Source: Clostridiaceae bacterium (GTDB lineage: Bacteria > Bacillota > Clostridia > Oscillospirales > Acutalibacteraceae). Taken from it: a stretch of 12,539 bases of DNA. Both the position numbers and the translations under genes were made by a program. The notes under the pieces are model-generated. The model was given only the letters and a program-made list of their open reading frames with translations. It was not told where the DNA came from and made no database searches. Location: positions 1 to 12,539 of the forward strand of contig JAEDIH010000047.1 of NCBI GenBank assembly GCA_016292575.1. Direction: 5' to 3'. Below, one piece after another: positions 6,672 to 12,533 of the stretch; within the stretch, counting starts at the first letter, position 1; each line of letters starts with the position of its first letter.

Positions 6672-7697
6672 ATGAAAAAGCTTTTCTGTCTGATACTTAT
6701 TATTTGCCTTGCGTTCTCGTTTTCCGGCTGTGTGAACGAGGACGGCATTACGCAGTTTTCCGAAACCGTAAAGGAACGCCGGCAATCCGAAACCCAAAGC
6801 ACAAGAATCGAGCGTACCGAGCCGATGAATAAGCCCACCGAGGTCAGCCTGACCGACGAAAGCGCACCGAAAGCACAGCAGGATGCGCCCCTTGTTCTTA
6901 CCGGCGCGGCCGGTGCTGATACCCAAACCGGCTTTGCGCCGCTTGAAAGGGTTACCTACTCCGTTTCCGACCCGGAAAACACAAAAGGTCTTTCGGTCAA
7001 AAAAATCGGTCATTCCCACGGTCCGGCCTCCGGCGGCAAGGCGCACCACACGGTTGTTGAATTCCAAAAAACGTTTGATAAATACGGGGCGCTGACCCTT
7101 GACACAAAGGCGCAGGAAAAGGTGCTCTACCTCACGTTCGACTGCGGCTGGGAATATGAAAACCTCACCGCAAAGGTGCTGGACGTTCTGAAAGAAAAGG
7201 GCGTTCCTGCGGCGTTTTTCTGCACTCTTGACCACATTAAAAAGCAGCCGGAACTGATAGTGAGAATGATAAAAGAGGGTCACATTGTGGGCAACCATTC
7301 AACCACCCACCCGAGCTTTTCCTCAATAAGCCGCACAAAAATGAAGGACGAGATTGAGCAGACGGAAAACTATCTGCGCGAAAGCTTCGGCTACTGCGCA
7401 AAATTTTTCCGCTTCCCCGCCGGGGAATACAACGAAAACGCTCTTGACCTTGTTTCCTCCCTCGGTTATGTGAGCGTTTTCTGGTCGGTCGCCTATAACG
7501 ATTGGAACGTAAAGCAGATTAAAGGCAAGGACTATGCCGTTAAAACGGTCTGCGAGCGGCTTCACCCCGGCGCGGTTATTCTGCTTCATTCGGTTTCAAA
7601 GGATAATGCCGCTGCCCTTGGCGAAATAATTGACAAAGCAAGAAGCGACGGCTATGTTTTCAAAGCACTTACGGATTATAGGGTTCCCAAGGCATAA
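6672..7697 (+). CDS. pdaA: PdaA-like polysaccharide deacetylase, lipoprotein
   Basis: The product is 341 residues from ATG 6672. This start is preferred over the ATG at 6666 because AAAGGA (6659-6664) is properly spaced only for it. A lipoprotein signal (MKKLFCLILIICLAFSFSGC) puts the lipidated Cys at position 20, so the enzyme is probably tethered outside the membrane. A low-complexity polar linker (about 21-110) leads to a NodB-type carbohydrate esterase 4 domain (about 150-335). Its motifs are TFDCG (155-159), the zinc pair in HSTTH (His209, His213), RFPAG (247-251), FWSVAYNDWN (270-279) and LLHSVS (304-309). The FWSVA-DW and HPGA-LLH-VS-DNA blocks resemble Bacillus PdaA, which removes N-acetyl from muramic acid during spore-cortex delta-lactam formation. 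The usual second Asp of TFDDG is Cys here (Asn in B. subtilis PdaA as remembered). The lipoprotein form is longer than the 263-residue PdaA. Confidence 0.85.
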   Translation: MKKLFCLILIICLAFSFSGCVNEDGITQFSETVKERRQSETQSTRIERTEPMNKPTEVSLTDESAPKAQQDAPLVLTGAAGADTQTGFAPLERVTYSVSDPENTKGLSVKKIGHSHGPASGGKAHHTVVEFQKTFDKYGALTLDTKAQEKVLYLTFDCGWEYENLTAKVLDVLKEKGVPAAFFCTLDHIKKQPELIVRMIKEGHIVGNHSTTHPSFSSISRTKMKDEIEQTENYLRESFGYCAKFFRFPAGEYNENALDLVSSLGYVSVFWSVAYNDWNVKQIKGKDYAVKTVCERLHPGAVILLHSVSKDNAAALGEIIDKARSDGYVFKALTDYRVPKA

Positions 7698-7718
7698 ATT
7701 TTCCGCCGTCTTACGGTA

Positions 7719-7759
7719 AAAAAGGGATTTTCGCATTTTGAAGCAGAAAGTCCCTTTTT
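7719..7759 (+). terminator. Strong intrinsic terminator after the deacetylase gene
   Basis: The 5' arm 7719-7732 pairs with 7746-7759 over 14 positions, including one G-U pair, around a 13-nt loop. The core is AAAAAGGGA against TCCCTTTTT, so the T-run forms the 3' arm. It starts 22 nt after the stop codon and separates the deacetylase from argH. Confidence 0.85.
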
Positions 7760-7774
7760 GCATATAAATTCAAG
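7757..7774 (+). promoter_or_regulatory. Possible ARG box (ArgR/AhrC operator) before argH
   Basis: The 18-mer ending in AAATTCAAG fits the right half of the Bacillus-type ARG box (consensus remembered as CATGAATAAAAATTCAAG) and about five of nine positions on the left half. It ends 6 bp before the argH -35 element, a plausible operator position. The first bases overlap the preceding terminator. Confidence 0.3.
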
Positions 7775-7780
7775 CTGACC

Positions 7781-7808
7781 TTGACATTTTGCATGTTTTG
7801 CGTATAAT
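7781..7808 (+). promoter_or_regulatory. Consensus sigma-A promoter of argH
   Basis: TTGACA (7781-7786) and TATAAT (7803-7808) are both perfect matches with a 16-bp spacer. A start near 7815 gives a leader of about 25 nt, too short for a T-box or riboswitch. Confidence 0.9.
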
Positions 7809-7839
7809 TGTTCAGTAATATGAAACGGAGGAAAGAACA

Positions 7840-9210
7840 ATGCCGCTCTGGACAGGAAGATTCAAAAAACAGCTTGACAAAAAAACCAACGATTTCAATT
7901 CCTCAATCTCCTTTGACTGCCGCATGGCTTCTCAGGACATTAAAGGCTCAATAGCTCACGCAACAATGCTCGGCAAGCAGAACATTATTGATAAAAGCGA
8001 AAGCGAAAAGATCGTTGCCTCTCTCAAGGATATCGCTGACGACCTTGAAAGCGGAAGGCTTGAGATTGACATGAACGCAGAGGATATACATACCTTTGTT
8101 GAGGGAGAGCTTACAAAAAGGCTCGGCAGCACCGGAAAACGCCTCCACACCGCACGCAGCCGCAACGACCAGGTTGCGCTTGATTTGCGGCTGTATCTGC
8201 TTGATGAAATTGAAAAAATTGACCTTGCGCTCAAGGAATTTATTGACGTAATTCTCAAAAAGGCAAAGGAAAACTATGATGCGGTAATGCCCGGCTATAC
8301 CCACCTTCAGCGCGCGCAGCCCATTACGTTCGGTCATCATCTCATGGCCTATGCCGCAATGCTCCTGCGCGACAGGGAACGCCTTGCCGACTGCAAAAAG
8401 AGGACGGCTGTTTCTCCGCTCGGCTCGGGTGCGCTTGCCGGCACAACCTATCCGCTCGACAGGGAATACGCCGCAGAGCTGCTCGGTCTTTCCGGCGTTT
8501 GCGCAAACAGCCTTGACGGCGTTTCCGACCGCGATTACGTTATTGAGCTGCTCTCCTGCCTTTCGCTTGTGATGGTTCATCTTTCGCGCTTTGCGGAGGA
8601 AACGGTGATGTGGTGCTCCTGGGAGTTTAGGTTCATTGAGCTTGACGACGCGTTTTCAACCGGAAGCAGCATTATGCCGCAAAAAAAGAATCCCGACATT
8701 GCAGAGCTTGTCCGCGGAAAATCCGGTCGCGTTTTCGGCTCGCTTGTAACGCTTCTGACTGTAATGAAAGGGCTTCCTCTTGCATACAACAAGGATATGC
8801 AGGAGGACAAGCAGGCTGTTTTTGACGCCGTTGACACCGTACTCATCTGTATTGACACCTTTGCCGCAATGCTTGACAGCGCAAAGGTGCTGAAAGCGAA
8901 TATGCGCGCCGCAGCCGCAAAGGGCTTCATCAATGCCACCGACTGCGCGGACTATCTTGTTAAAAAGGGTCTGCCGTTCCGCGACGCTTACAAGGCGGTG
9001 GGCGAGCTTGTTGCGTTCTGCATTGAAAACGGCTATACGCTTGAGACGCTGCCGCTTGAGGAATACAGGCGCGTCTGCGAGCTTTTTGCAGATGATGTTT
9101 ATGCAGCAATCGACCTTGACAACTGCGTTAAGGGCAGAAACGTCAAGGGCGGACCGGCGCCGCAGCGCGTCCTTTCTGAGATTGAAAACGCAGAAAAACT
9201 GAACAAATAA
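7840..9210 (+). CDS. argH: Argininosuccinate lyase
   Basis: The 456-residue product matches the family's usual length and covers it end to end. It splits argininosuccinate into arginine and fumarate, the last step of arginine synthesis, as a cytoplasmic homotetramer. Visible family blocks are LWTGRF at the N-terminus (3-8), SRNDQ (107-111), PGYTHLQRAQP (151-161, with the conserved His155) and the fumarase/aspartase superfamily signature GSSIMPQKKNP (275-285), which holds the catalytic serine. Lys282 is also in place. The ATG at 7840 has GGAGG 8 nt upstream. The gene stands alone with its own promoter and terminator. The usual neighbour argG is not in the window, so arginine genes are probably dispersed. 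Confidence 0.98.
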   Translation: MPLWTGRFKKQLDKKTNDFNSSISFDCRMASQDIKGSIAHATMLGKQNIIDKSESEKIVASLKDIADDLESGRLEIDMNAEDIHTFVEGELTKRLGSTGKRLHTARSRNDQVALDLRLYLLDEIEKIDLALKEFIDVILKKAKENYDAVMPGYTHLQRAQPITFGHHLMAYAAMLLRDRERLADCKKRTAVSPLGSGALAGTTYPLDREYAAELLGLSGVCANSLDGVSDRDYVIELLSCLSLVMVHLSRFAEETVMWCSWEFRFIELDDAFSTGSSIMPQKKNPDIAELVRGKSGRVFGSLVTLLTVMKGLPLAYNKDMQEDKQAVFDAVDTVLICIDTFAAMLDSAKVLKANMRAAAAKGFINATDCADYLVKKGLPFRDAYKAVGELVAFCIENGYTLETLPLEEYRRVCELFADDVYAAIDLDNCVKGRNVKGGPAPQRVLSEIENAEKLNK

Positions 9211-9226
9211 CCGCACAAAGCACAGC

Positions 9227-9254
9227 AAAAAAACCGCCCGGCCGGGCGGTTTTT
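9227..9254. terminator. Bidirectional terminator between argH and the convergent phosphoesterase gene
   Basis: A perfect 16-bp palindrome CCGCCCGGCCGGGCGG (9234-9249) is flanked by seven A on the left (9227-9233) and five T on the right (9250-9254). Both strands therefore read as a GC hairpin plus U-tract. It lies in the 57-nt gap between two convergent stop codons. Confidence 0.95.
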
Positions 9255-9267
9255 GCTTGTGTTTCTG

Positions 9268-10206
9268 TCAGATGAGGTCGAAAACTTCAACCTTATCAAC
9301 ATTATGTCCTTTAAGGAAGTTTCTTCCGGTGAATATTACCTGATTGTCATAAACTTCAACGTAATATCCCGTACCCTTTTCCGTAACGCCGAAATCGTTC
9401 GATTTTCCGTAGGTCGGCAGATTGATGCTGTAAACGCCGTCTGCAAGCTTTTCAAACGAGCGTTCATACATTCCGTCGTGAAGATGTCCGTTGAGGAAGA
9501 AAACGTTCTTATACTTCACAAGGATATCACGAAGCTCCTGTGACTGATCGCCGAGATCGCCGGTCTTCCATACTTCGGGAAGTCCGTGCGTATTTGCAAG
9601 CGGCTGATGGCAGATAACAAAGGCTGGTCTGCCCTCGGCGGTTGCTCTTTGAAGCTCGCTGTCAACAAAGGCAAGCTGCTTGTCTGAAATATACGCCCTT
9701 TCAAAGACCTGCTTTTCGGTACCCATTACGATGAACGTATAGCCGTTGACGTCATAGGAATAAAAGCTTTCGCCCTTTGTGTCAATGCCGAGGTACTCCT
9801 CAACCTTGTTCATGATAAGGGGCTTGTTCTTTTTGTAGGCGTAGCGGACATCGTGATTACCCGTTGCAATAATGAGGTTTTTGGTAACGGTCTGATTGTC
9901 AAGAACCTTGAAGAAGTTTTCATATTCGCAGTCAACGCCCAATTCGGTAAGGTCGCCGGCAATGACAACGGCGTTGAACCTTTCCCCGGAATTTGAAAGA
10001 TCCTTGAAGAGGCTTTCAAATCTGAATTCGGTAACGGATTCGCCGAGAACATGCGTATCGCTGACCAAAGCGAACGAAAGCTTGACTTTATCGCTGTTAC
10101 TGAATTTGATAGGCTCCGATGTTGAAGGACCTGTCAGCCAGCCGAGCGAAATGAAAATTGCAACAAAGGCGGCAAAAATTTTTCTGAACAATTTAACGGT
10201 AAGCAT
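9268..10206 (-). CDS. Secreted calcineurin-like metallophosphoesterase
   Basis: This 312-residue protein begins with a basic stretch and a hydrophobic core (KLFRKIFAAFVAIFISLGWL), read as a Sec signal peptide or membrane anchor with possible cleavage around residues 25-32. The catalytic domain starts at about residue 42. The metal-binding motifs are complete: DTH (50-52), GD (84-85), GNHD (116-119), CHQP (199-202, with His200) and NGHLH (239-243). Function is phosphomonoester or phosphodiester hydrolysis outside the cell; the substrate is not evident. It is only distantly like the other metallophosphoesterase at 4402-5685, with no long insert and a cleavable-type leader. The ATG is 13 nt from GGGAG, a rather long spacing. 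It is preceded by a 36-codon ORF in the same transcript. Confidence 0.9.
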   Translation of the reverse strand: MLTVKLFRKIFAAFVAIFISLGWLTGPSTSEPIKFSNSDKVKLSFALVSDTHVLGESVTEFRFESLFKDLSNSGERFNAVVIAGDLTELGVDCEYENFFKVLDNQTVTKNLIIATGNHDVRYAYKKNKPLIMNKVEEYLGIDTKGESFYSYDVNGYTFIVMGTEKQVFERAYISDKQLAFVDSELQRATAEGRPAFVICHQPLANTHGLPEVWKTGDLGDQSQELRDILVKYKNVFFLNGHLHDGMYERSFEKLADGVYSINLPTYGKSNDFGVTEKGTGYYVEVYDNQVIFTGRNFLKGHNVDKVEVFDLI

Positions 10207-10234
10207 TTTGCGGTTTAAACTCCCTTTCTTTTGT

Positions 10235-10252
10235 GCGGATCGCCCGACCCGC
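10235..10252 (-). other. Small intercistronic hairpin
   Basis: GCGGATC (10235-10241) and GACCCGC (10246-10252) form a 7-bp stem with one G-U pair on the minus-strand RNA and a 4-nt loop. It lies in the 66-nt gap between the 36-codon ORF and the secreted phosphoesterase gene. No T-run follows, so it is more likely a processing or stability element than a terminator. Confidence 0.4.
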
Positions 10253-10272
10253 GAGACTCATGTTCGGTCTGA

Positions 10273-10383
10273 TTATTCGTCCGAAGCGGTAGTTTCGGTG
10301 TTCGGATCTTTAATCCAGCCGAGCTTTACAAGGATTTTGATGATGGTGTTATAAAGCTGAACAAGTGCGTCGAATGTGAACAT
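10273..10383 (-). CDS. 36-residue peptide, hydrophobic N-terminal helix and acidic tail
   Basis: ATG 10383 is preceded by GAAAGGAGT with about 8 nt spacing, one of the best ribosome binding sites in the window, and is served by a clear promoter. The ORF ends at TAA 10275-10273. The peptide MFTFDALVQLYNTIIKILVK continues as LGWIKDPNTETTASDE. Residues 5-24 form a mostly hydrophobic, roughly amphipathic helix, and the last 12 residues are polar and acidic. It contains no Cys and no obvious signal cleavage site. It is the first cistron of the transcript carrying the secreted metallophosphoesterase. Possible roles include a membrane-associated peptide, a secreted signal or a leader peptide. No family is recognised and function is unknown. 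Confidence 0.6.
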   Translation of the reverse strand: MFTFDALVQLYNTIIKILVKLGWIKDPNTETTASDE

Positions 10384-10431
10384 AAAATTTACTCCTTTCA
10401 GGCAACAAAAGTACCTTTTATAGTCGTATAT

Positions 10432-10460
10432 ATTCTATACTACCTTAATTAATTCGTCAA
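10432..10460 (-). promoter_or_regulatory. Sigma-A-like promoter of the small peptide/phosphoesterase operon
   Basis: On the minus strand TTGACG (10460-10455) and TAGAAT (10437-10432) are separated by exactly 17 bp, each a 5/6 match to consensus. Transcription would start near 10425, about 42 nt before the 36-codon ORF. Confidence 0.75.
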
Positions 10461-10537
10461 GGATATAACACATATTTAACAATTACCGTCAAAACGAACA
10501 AAACGCGCCCTGATTTTTTTGATGAAAAACACAAAAT

Positions 10538-10575
10538 CTCCGCCCGCTTGATTTTTTGCTCTCAAACGGGCGGAG
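10538..10575 (-). terminator. Intrinsic terminator of the small heat shock protein gene
   Basis: Arms 10562-10575 and 10538-10551 pair over 14 positions with one G-U pair around a 10-nt loop, with a GC-rich base CTCCGCCCG/CGGGCGGAG. On the minus strand it is followed by ATTTTGTGTTTTT. It begins 36 nt beyond the stop codon at 10612. Confidence 0.9.
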
Positions 10576-10611
10576 GCTTATTATATTACGAAAAAGCCGG
10601 ACCGGAAAGAA

Positions 10612-11064
10612 TTATTCAATTTCAAGGCTGCGCGTCTTGGGCTCGTCCGGCGCCTTCTTGGGCATTGTAAGCTTAAGAACGCCGTTTTCATATTTTGCGT
10701 TTATTTCATCGGACTTAACGCCCGAAATATCAAACTGACGGCTGTAGGAACCGTAGGAGCGTTCGCAGCGGACATATTTGCCCTTCTTGTCCTTTTCCTC
10801 GTGCTGAGAATGACGTTCGGCACTGACGGTCAGGATATCGTTGTTTATATCAAGGTGGATATCCTTTTTGTCAAAGCCGGGGAGATCGGCCTCAAGCTCG
10901 TAATGATCGCCCTCATCTTTGATATCGGTCTTGAATTCATCAAGCGTGGCGTTATCGAAGAAAGTGAACGGATTTGCAAAAAAGCGGTTTTCAAACTCGT
11001 CTATTTCACGGAACGGGTTGTAAAGGGAATTATTTTTTCTTGAATACGGTCTAAGTTCAAACAT
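10612..11064 (-). CDS. hsp20: Small heat shock protein, Hsp20/alpha-crystallin family
   Basis: The 150-residue product is an ATP-independent holdase chaperone that forms oligomers and binds unfolding proteins in the cytoplasm. The N-terminal arm (1-43) is rich in Phe and Asn. The alpha-crystallin domain (about 44-136) shows the family pattern EADLPGFDKKDIHLDINNDILTV in pieces (58-80), YGSYSRQFDI (104-113) and the signature ENGVLKLTMPK (126-136). The C-terminal IXI-type motif is LEI (147-149), needed for oligomer contacts in the family. I chose ATG 11064 because AGAGG lies 8 nt upstream; an in-frame ATG at 11082 would add six residues but has no ribosome binding site. The gene is monocistronic, with a long structured leader and its own terminator. 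CIRCE and CtsR-type operators were not found, so control is by other means. Confidence 0.96.
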   Translation of the reverse strand: MFELRPYSRKNNSLYNPFREIDEFENRFFANPFTFFDNATLDEFKTDIKDEGDHYELEADLPGFDKKDIHLDINNDILTVSAERHSQHEEKDKKGKYVRCERSYGSYSRQFDISGVKSDEINAKYENGVLKLTMPKKAPDEPKTRSLEIE

Positions 11065-11098
11065 AAAGCATACCTCTTTCATAAATTATTTAAAGTTT

Positions 11099-11136
11099 AA
11101 AGCGGCTTTCGATTTGCCGGTCCGCTTTGCTCCGGC
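11099..11136 (-). promoter_or_regulatory. Mutually exclusive stems in the hsp20 leader
   Basis: AAAGCGG (11099-11105) is complementary to CCGCTTT (11122-11128), and GCCGG (11116-11120) is complementary to CCGGC (11132-11136). The two stems interlock, so a linear fold can hold only one, or both as a pseudoknot. They lie 35-72 nt before the hsp20 start codon. The pairing is visible; thermosensing or attenuation is only a possibility. Confidence 0.4.
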
Positions 11137-11153
11137 TGTTTTTGCTTTGCCTT

Positions 11154-11183
11154 TCAGGCGGTCGCGTTATAAACATTACACAT
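11154..11183 (-). CDS. Possible 9-residue upstream ORF in the hsp20 leader
   Basis: ATG 11183 is preceded by GGAG (11196-11193) at 9 nt and encodes MCNVYNATA before a TGA at 11156-11154. It lies between the 5' hairpin and the interlocking stems of the leader. An ORF this short may occur by chance; the spacing to a GGAG is the only support. Confidence 0.25.
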   Translation of the reverse strand: MCNVYNATA

Positions 11184-11204
11184 TGGTATCATCTCCAAAA
11201 TTTT

Positions 11205-11250
11205 TAAGGAGCTTTTTCGCGGCTTCCTTTCGGTATAGCCGCTCTCCTTA
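11205..11250 (-). promoter_or_regulatory. 5'-end hairpin of the hsp20 transcript
   Basis: TAAGGAG/CTCCTTA (11250-11244 with 11211-11205) forms the outer stem and GCGGCT/AGCCGC (11242-11237 with 11224-11219) the inner stem. A 1/7-nt asymmetric internal loop separates them, and the tip can close as CC-GAAA-GG, a GNRA tetraloop. The predicted transcript begins about 5 nt before this structure, a placement typical of 5' stabilising stems. On the plus strand the same structure lies upstream of the regulator's promoter. Confidence 0.55.
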
Positions 11251-11261
11251 TTTACGCGTAT

Positions 11262-11289
11262 ATTATAGCACAAAGGCTTGATTGTTCAA
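11262..11289 (-). promoter_or_regulatory. Extended -10 promoter of hsp20
   Basis: On the minus strand TTGAAC (11289-11284) is followed after 16 bp by TATAAT (11267-11262), which is preceded by TGC and so forms an extended -10. Transcription would start near 11255, leaving about 190 nt of leader. Its -35 lies inside the spacer of the opposite promoter. Confidence 0.75.
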
Positions 11290-11306
11290 TGATTTGATGA
11301 TATAAT
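11278..11306 (+). promoter_or_regulatory. Extended -10 promoter of the PucR-type regulator gene
   Basis: TTGATT (11278-11283) and TATAAT (11301-11306) are 17 bp apart, and TGA precedes the -10, giving an extended -10. Transcription would start near 11313, about 39 nt before the regulator start codon. The -35 hexamer directly abuts the -35 of the divergent hsp20 promoter. Confidence 0.75.
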
Positions 11307-11320
11307 TTAAGGATATTTGA

Positions 11321-11337
11321 TTGTGCTGTCAGCACAA
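11321..11337. promoter_or_regulatory. Perfect 17-bp palindrome, candidate operator; half-site repeated over hsp20 promoter
   Basis: TTGTGCTG-T-CAGCACAA has 8-bp perfect arms. It lies just after the predicted start of the regulator transcript and its right arm touches the AAAGGAG (11336-11342). The 10-mer AGCACAAAGG, which includes the right half-site, occurs at 11331-11340 and again at 11267-11276, touching the hsp20 -10. The two copies are 64 bp apart, close to six helical turns. An operator or an RNA hairpin masking the ribosome binding site are both possible. Confidence 0.55.
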
Positions 11338-11351
11338 AGGAGTGTGTGATT

Positions 11352-12533
11352 TTGAACAAGACTACCGTTTTAAACACCTTTTTGCAGAACAACTCGCTCG
11401 ATATGCTTCTTGAGGCGGTCAGCGTTCAGCTCGGCTGCACCGTGATAGTTACGGACAACGCCTTCCACATTGTTTCCTCCTTTGCCGCAAAGGGCTTTGA
11501 AGATGACGCCTACCGCAAGGCGGTTGCGCACAGCGAGCTTCCGCTTTCCGCCTGCAGTGCGATTGCAAAGGCCACGGAGGAAAAAAGAGGGGAAAGAGTC
11601 CTGGCTCAGGTGAACGGAAAAACGCTTGCGGTGAGCGAGCTGAAAAGCGGCTCTCTTGCCCTCGGATACATAATATACATTCTGTTCCAATCCGAACCGC
11701 CGGCAGACGCAGACTGCCTGTTCTGCGAGAGTCTCATAGCAAAGCAGTTTTATACCGACAGACGCACAAACGGCTTTGCCCTTGACAGTGCCGAGGAGAT
11801 TATTATTGAACTGCTTGACGGAAAATTTTCAAGCGAGGAGGTCTTTAAAATGAAAGCGGCCGGAACCTTCCTTTCCGCGTTCAATCCGGAGCGCTTTGCT
11901 CTCATCTCCCTTTCCCATGACTCTGCGGACAGGCTGAAAAACGAGCACATTGCCCGCTCGCTTGAGCAGAGTTTTCATGCCTCGCACCCGATTTTTTACG
12001 GCGGCAAAGTGCTGCTGTTTCTTCATGAAGACCACGACATACGCTTTCTTAGCTCGCTTATCAGCGAATACAATCTGCGCGCGGTGATATCGGAAAGGCT
12101 TGAAAAACTTTTTTCGCTCAAAAAGGAGTATGACGCGGTAAACGATGTTCTCGAATACCTCAAAAGCAAAAAGGCCCCGTTCCTTGAAAGGAGCAGGGAC
12201 TATACGCTTCTGATGCTTTTGAAAAAGAGCGGCGAAAGCTTCGGCTTTATAAACGAGAAAGTTAAGGCGGTTTTTGACCACGACAGGGAAAACAACGGCG
12301 AGCTTTGCCTCACGCTTTATACCTATCTAATCTGCCGACACTCGCTTGCGGAAACGAGCGCTCGCCTTTTTACCCACAGGAACACCGTTCAGTACCGCAT
12401 TAAAAAGCTGCGCGACGATTTTGAAATTGACTCAGATTCACCGGACGGTCAGCTTCCGCTGCTGCTTTCACTTACAAAGGCACTGCTGCTTCTGGGCAAC
12501 GAAAGTCTGTTTATCGGAAAGCAGGAGGAATAA
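11352..12533 (+). CDS. PucR/CdaR-type transcriptional regulator with C-terminal HTH
   Basis: This 393-residue protein ends in a PucR C-terminal helix-turn-helix (about 317-375). Its core is RHSLAETSARLFTHRNTVQYRIKKLRDDF (about 329-357), the family's A-x-x-LF-x-HRNT-x-x-YR-x-KK pattern. The N-terminal part (about 10-130) looks like a GAF/PAS-type sensory domain (VIVTDNAFHIVSSF, LGYIIY). A middle region (about 170-300) resembles the degenerate cyclase-like domain of CdaR regulators. The ligand is not deducible. I prefer TTG at 11352, 9 nt after AAAGGAG; the in-frame GTG at 11346 is only 3 nt away and would add two residues. The gene is divergent from hsp20 with overlapping promoters and a palindrome in its own leader, which suggests autoregulation and possibly control of hsp20. 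The stop lies 6 nt before the window edge, so any downstream partner is out of view. Confidence 0.85.
   Translation: MNKTTVLNTFLQNNSLDMLLEAVSVQLGCTVIVTDNAFHIVSSFAAKGFEDDAYRKAVAHSELPLSACSAIAKATEEKRGERVLAQVNGKTLAVSELKSGSLALGYIIYILFQSEPPADADCLFCESLIAKQFYTDRRTNGFALDSAEEIIIELLDGKFSSEEVFKMKAAGTFLSAFNPERFALISLSHDSADRLKNEHIARSLEQSFHASHPIFYGGKVLLFLHEDHDIRFLSSLISEYNLRAVISERLEKLFSLKKEYDAVNDVLEYLKSKKAPFLERSRDYTLLMLLKKSGESFGFINEKVKAVFDHDRENNGELCLTLYTYLICRHSLAETSARLFTHRNTVQYRIKKLRDDFEIDSDSPDGQLPLLLSLTKALLLLGNESLFIGKQEE

Noticed and set aside
7809..7839. T-box or other riboswitch before argH
   Set aside because: The leader after the consensus promoter is only about 25 nt, too short for any such structure.
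7948..9228. Minus-strand ORFs of 210 and 190 codons opposite argH
   Set aside because: They mirror the reading frame of a full-length, motif-complete argH; no ribosome binding site or recognisable domain.
11065..11345. CIRCE (HrcA) or CtsR operators for hsp20
   Set aside because: No TTAGCACTC-N9-GAGTGCTAA and no GGTCAAA tandem were found in the intergenic region; the AGCACAA palindrome present is a different sequence.
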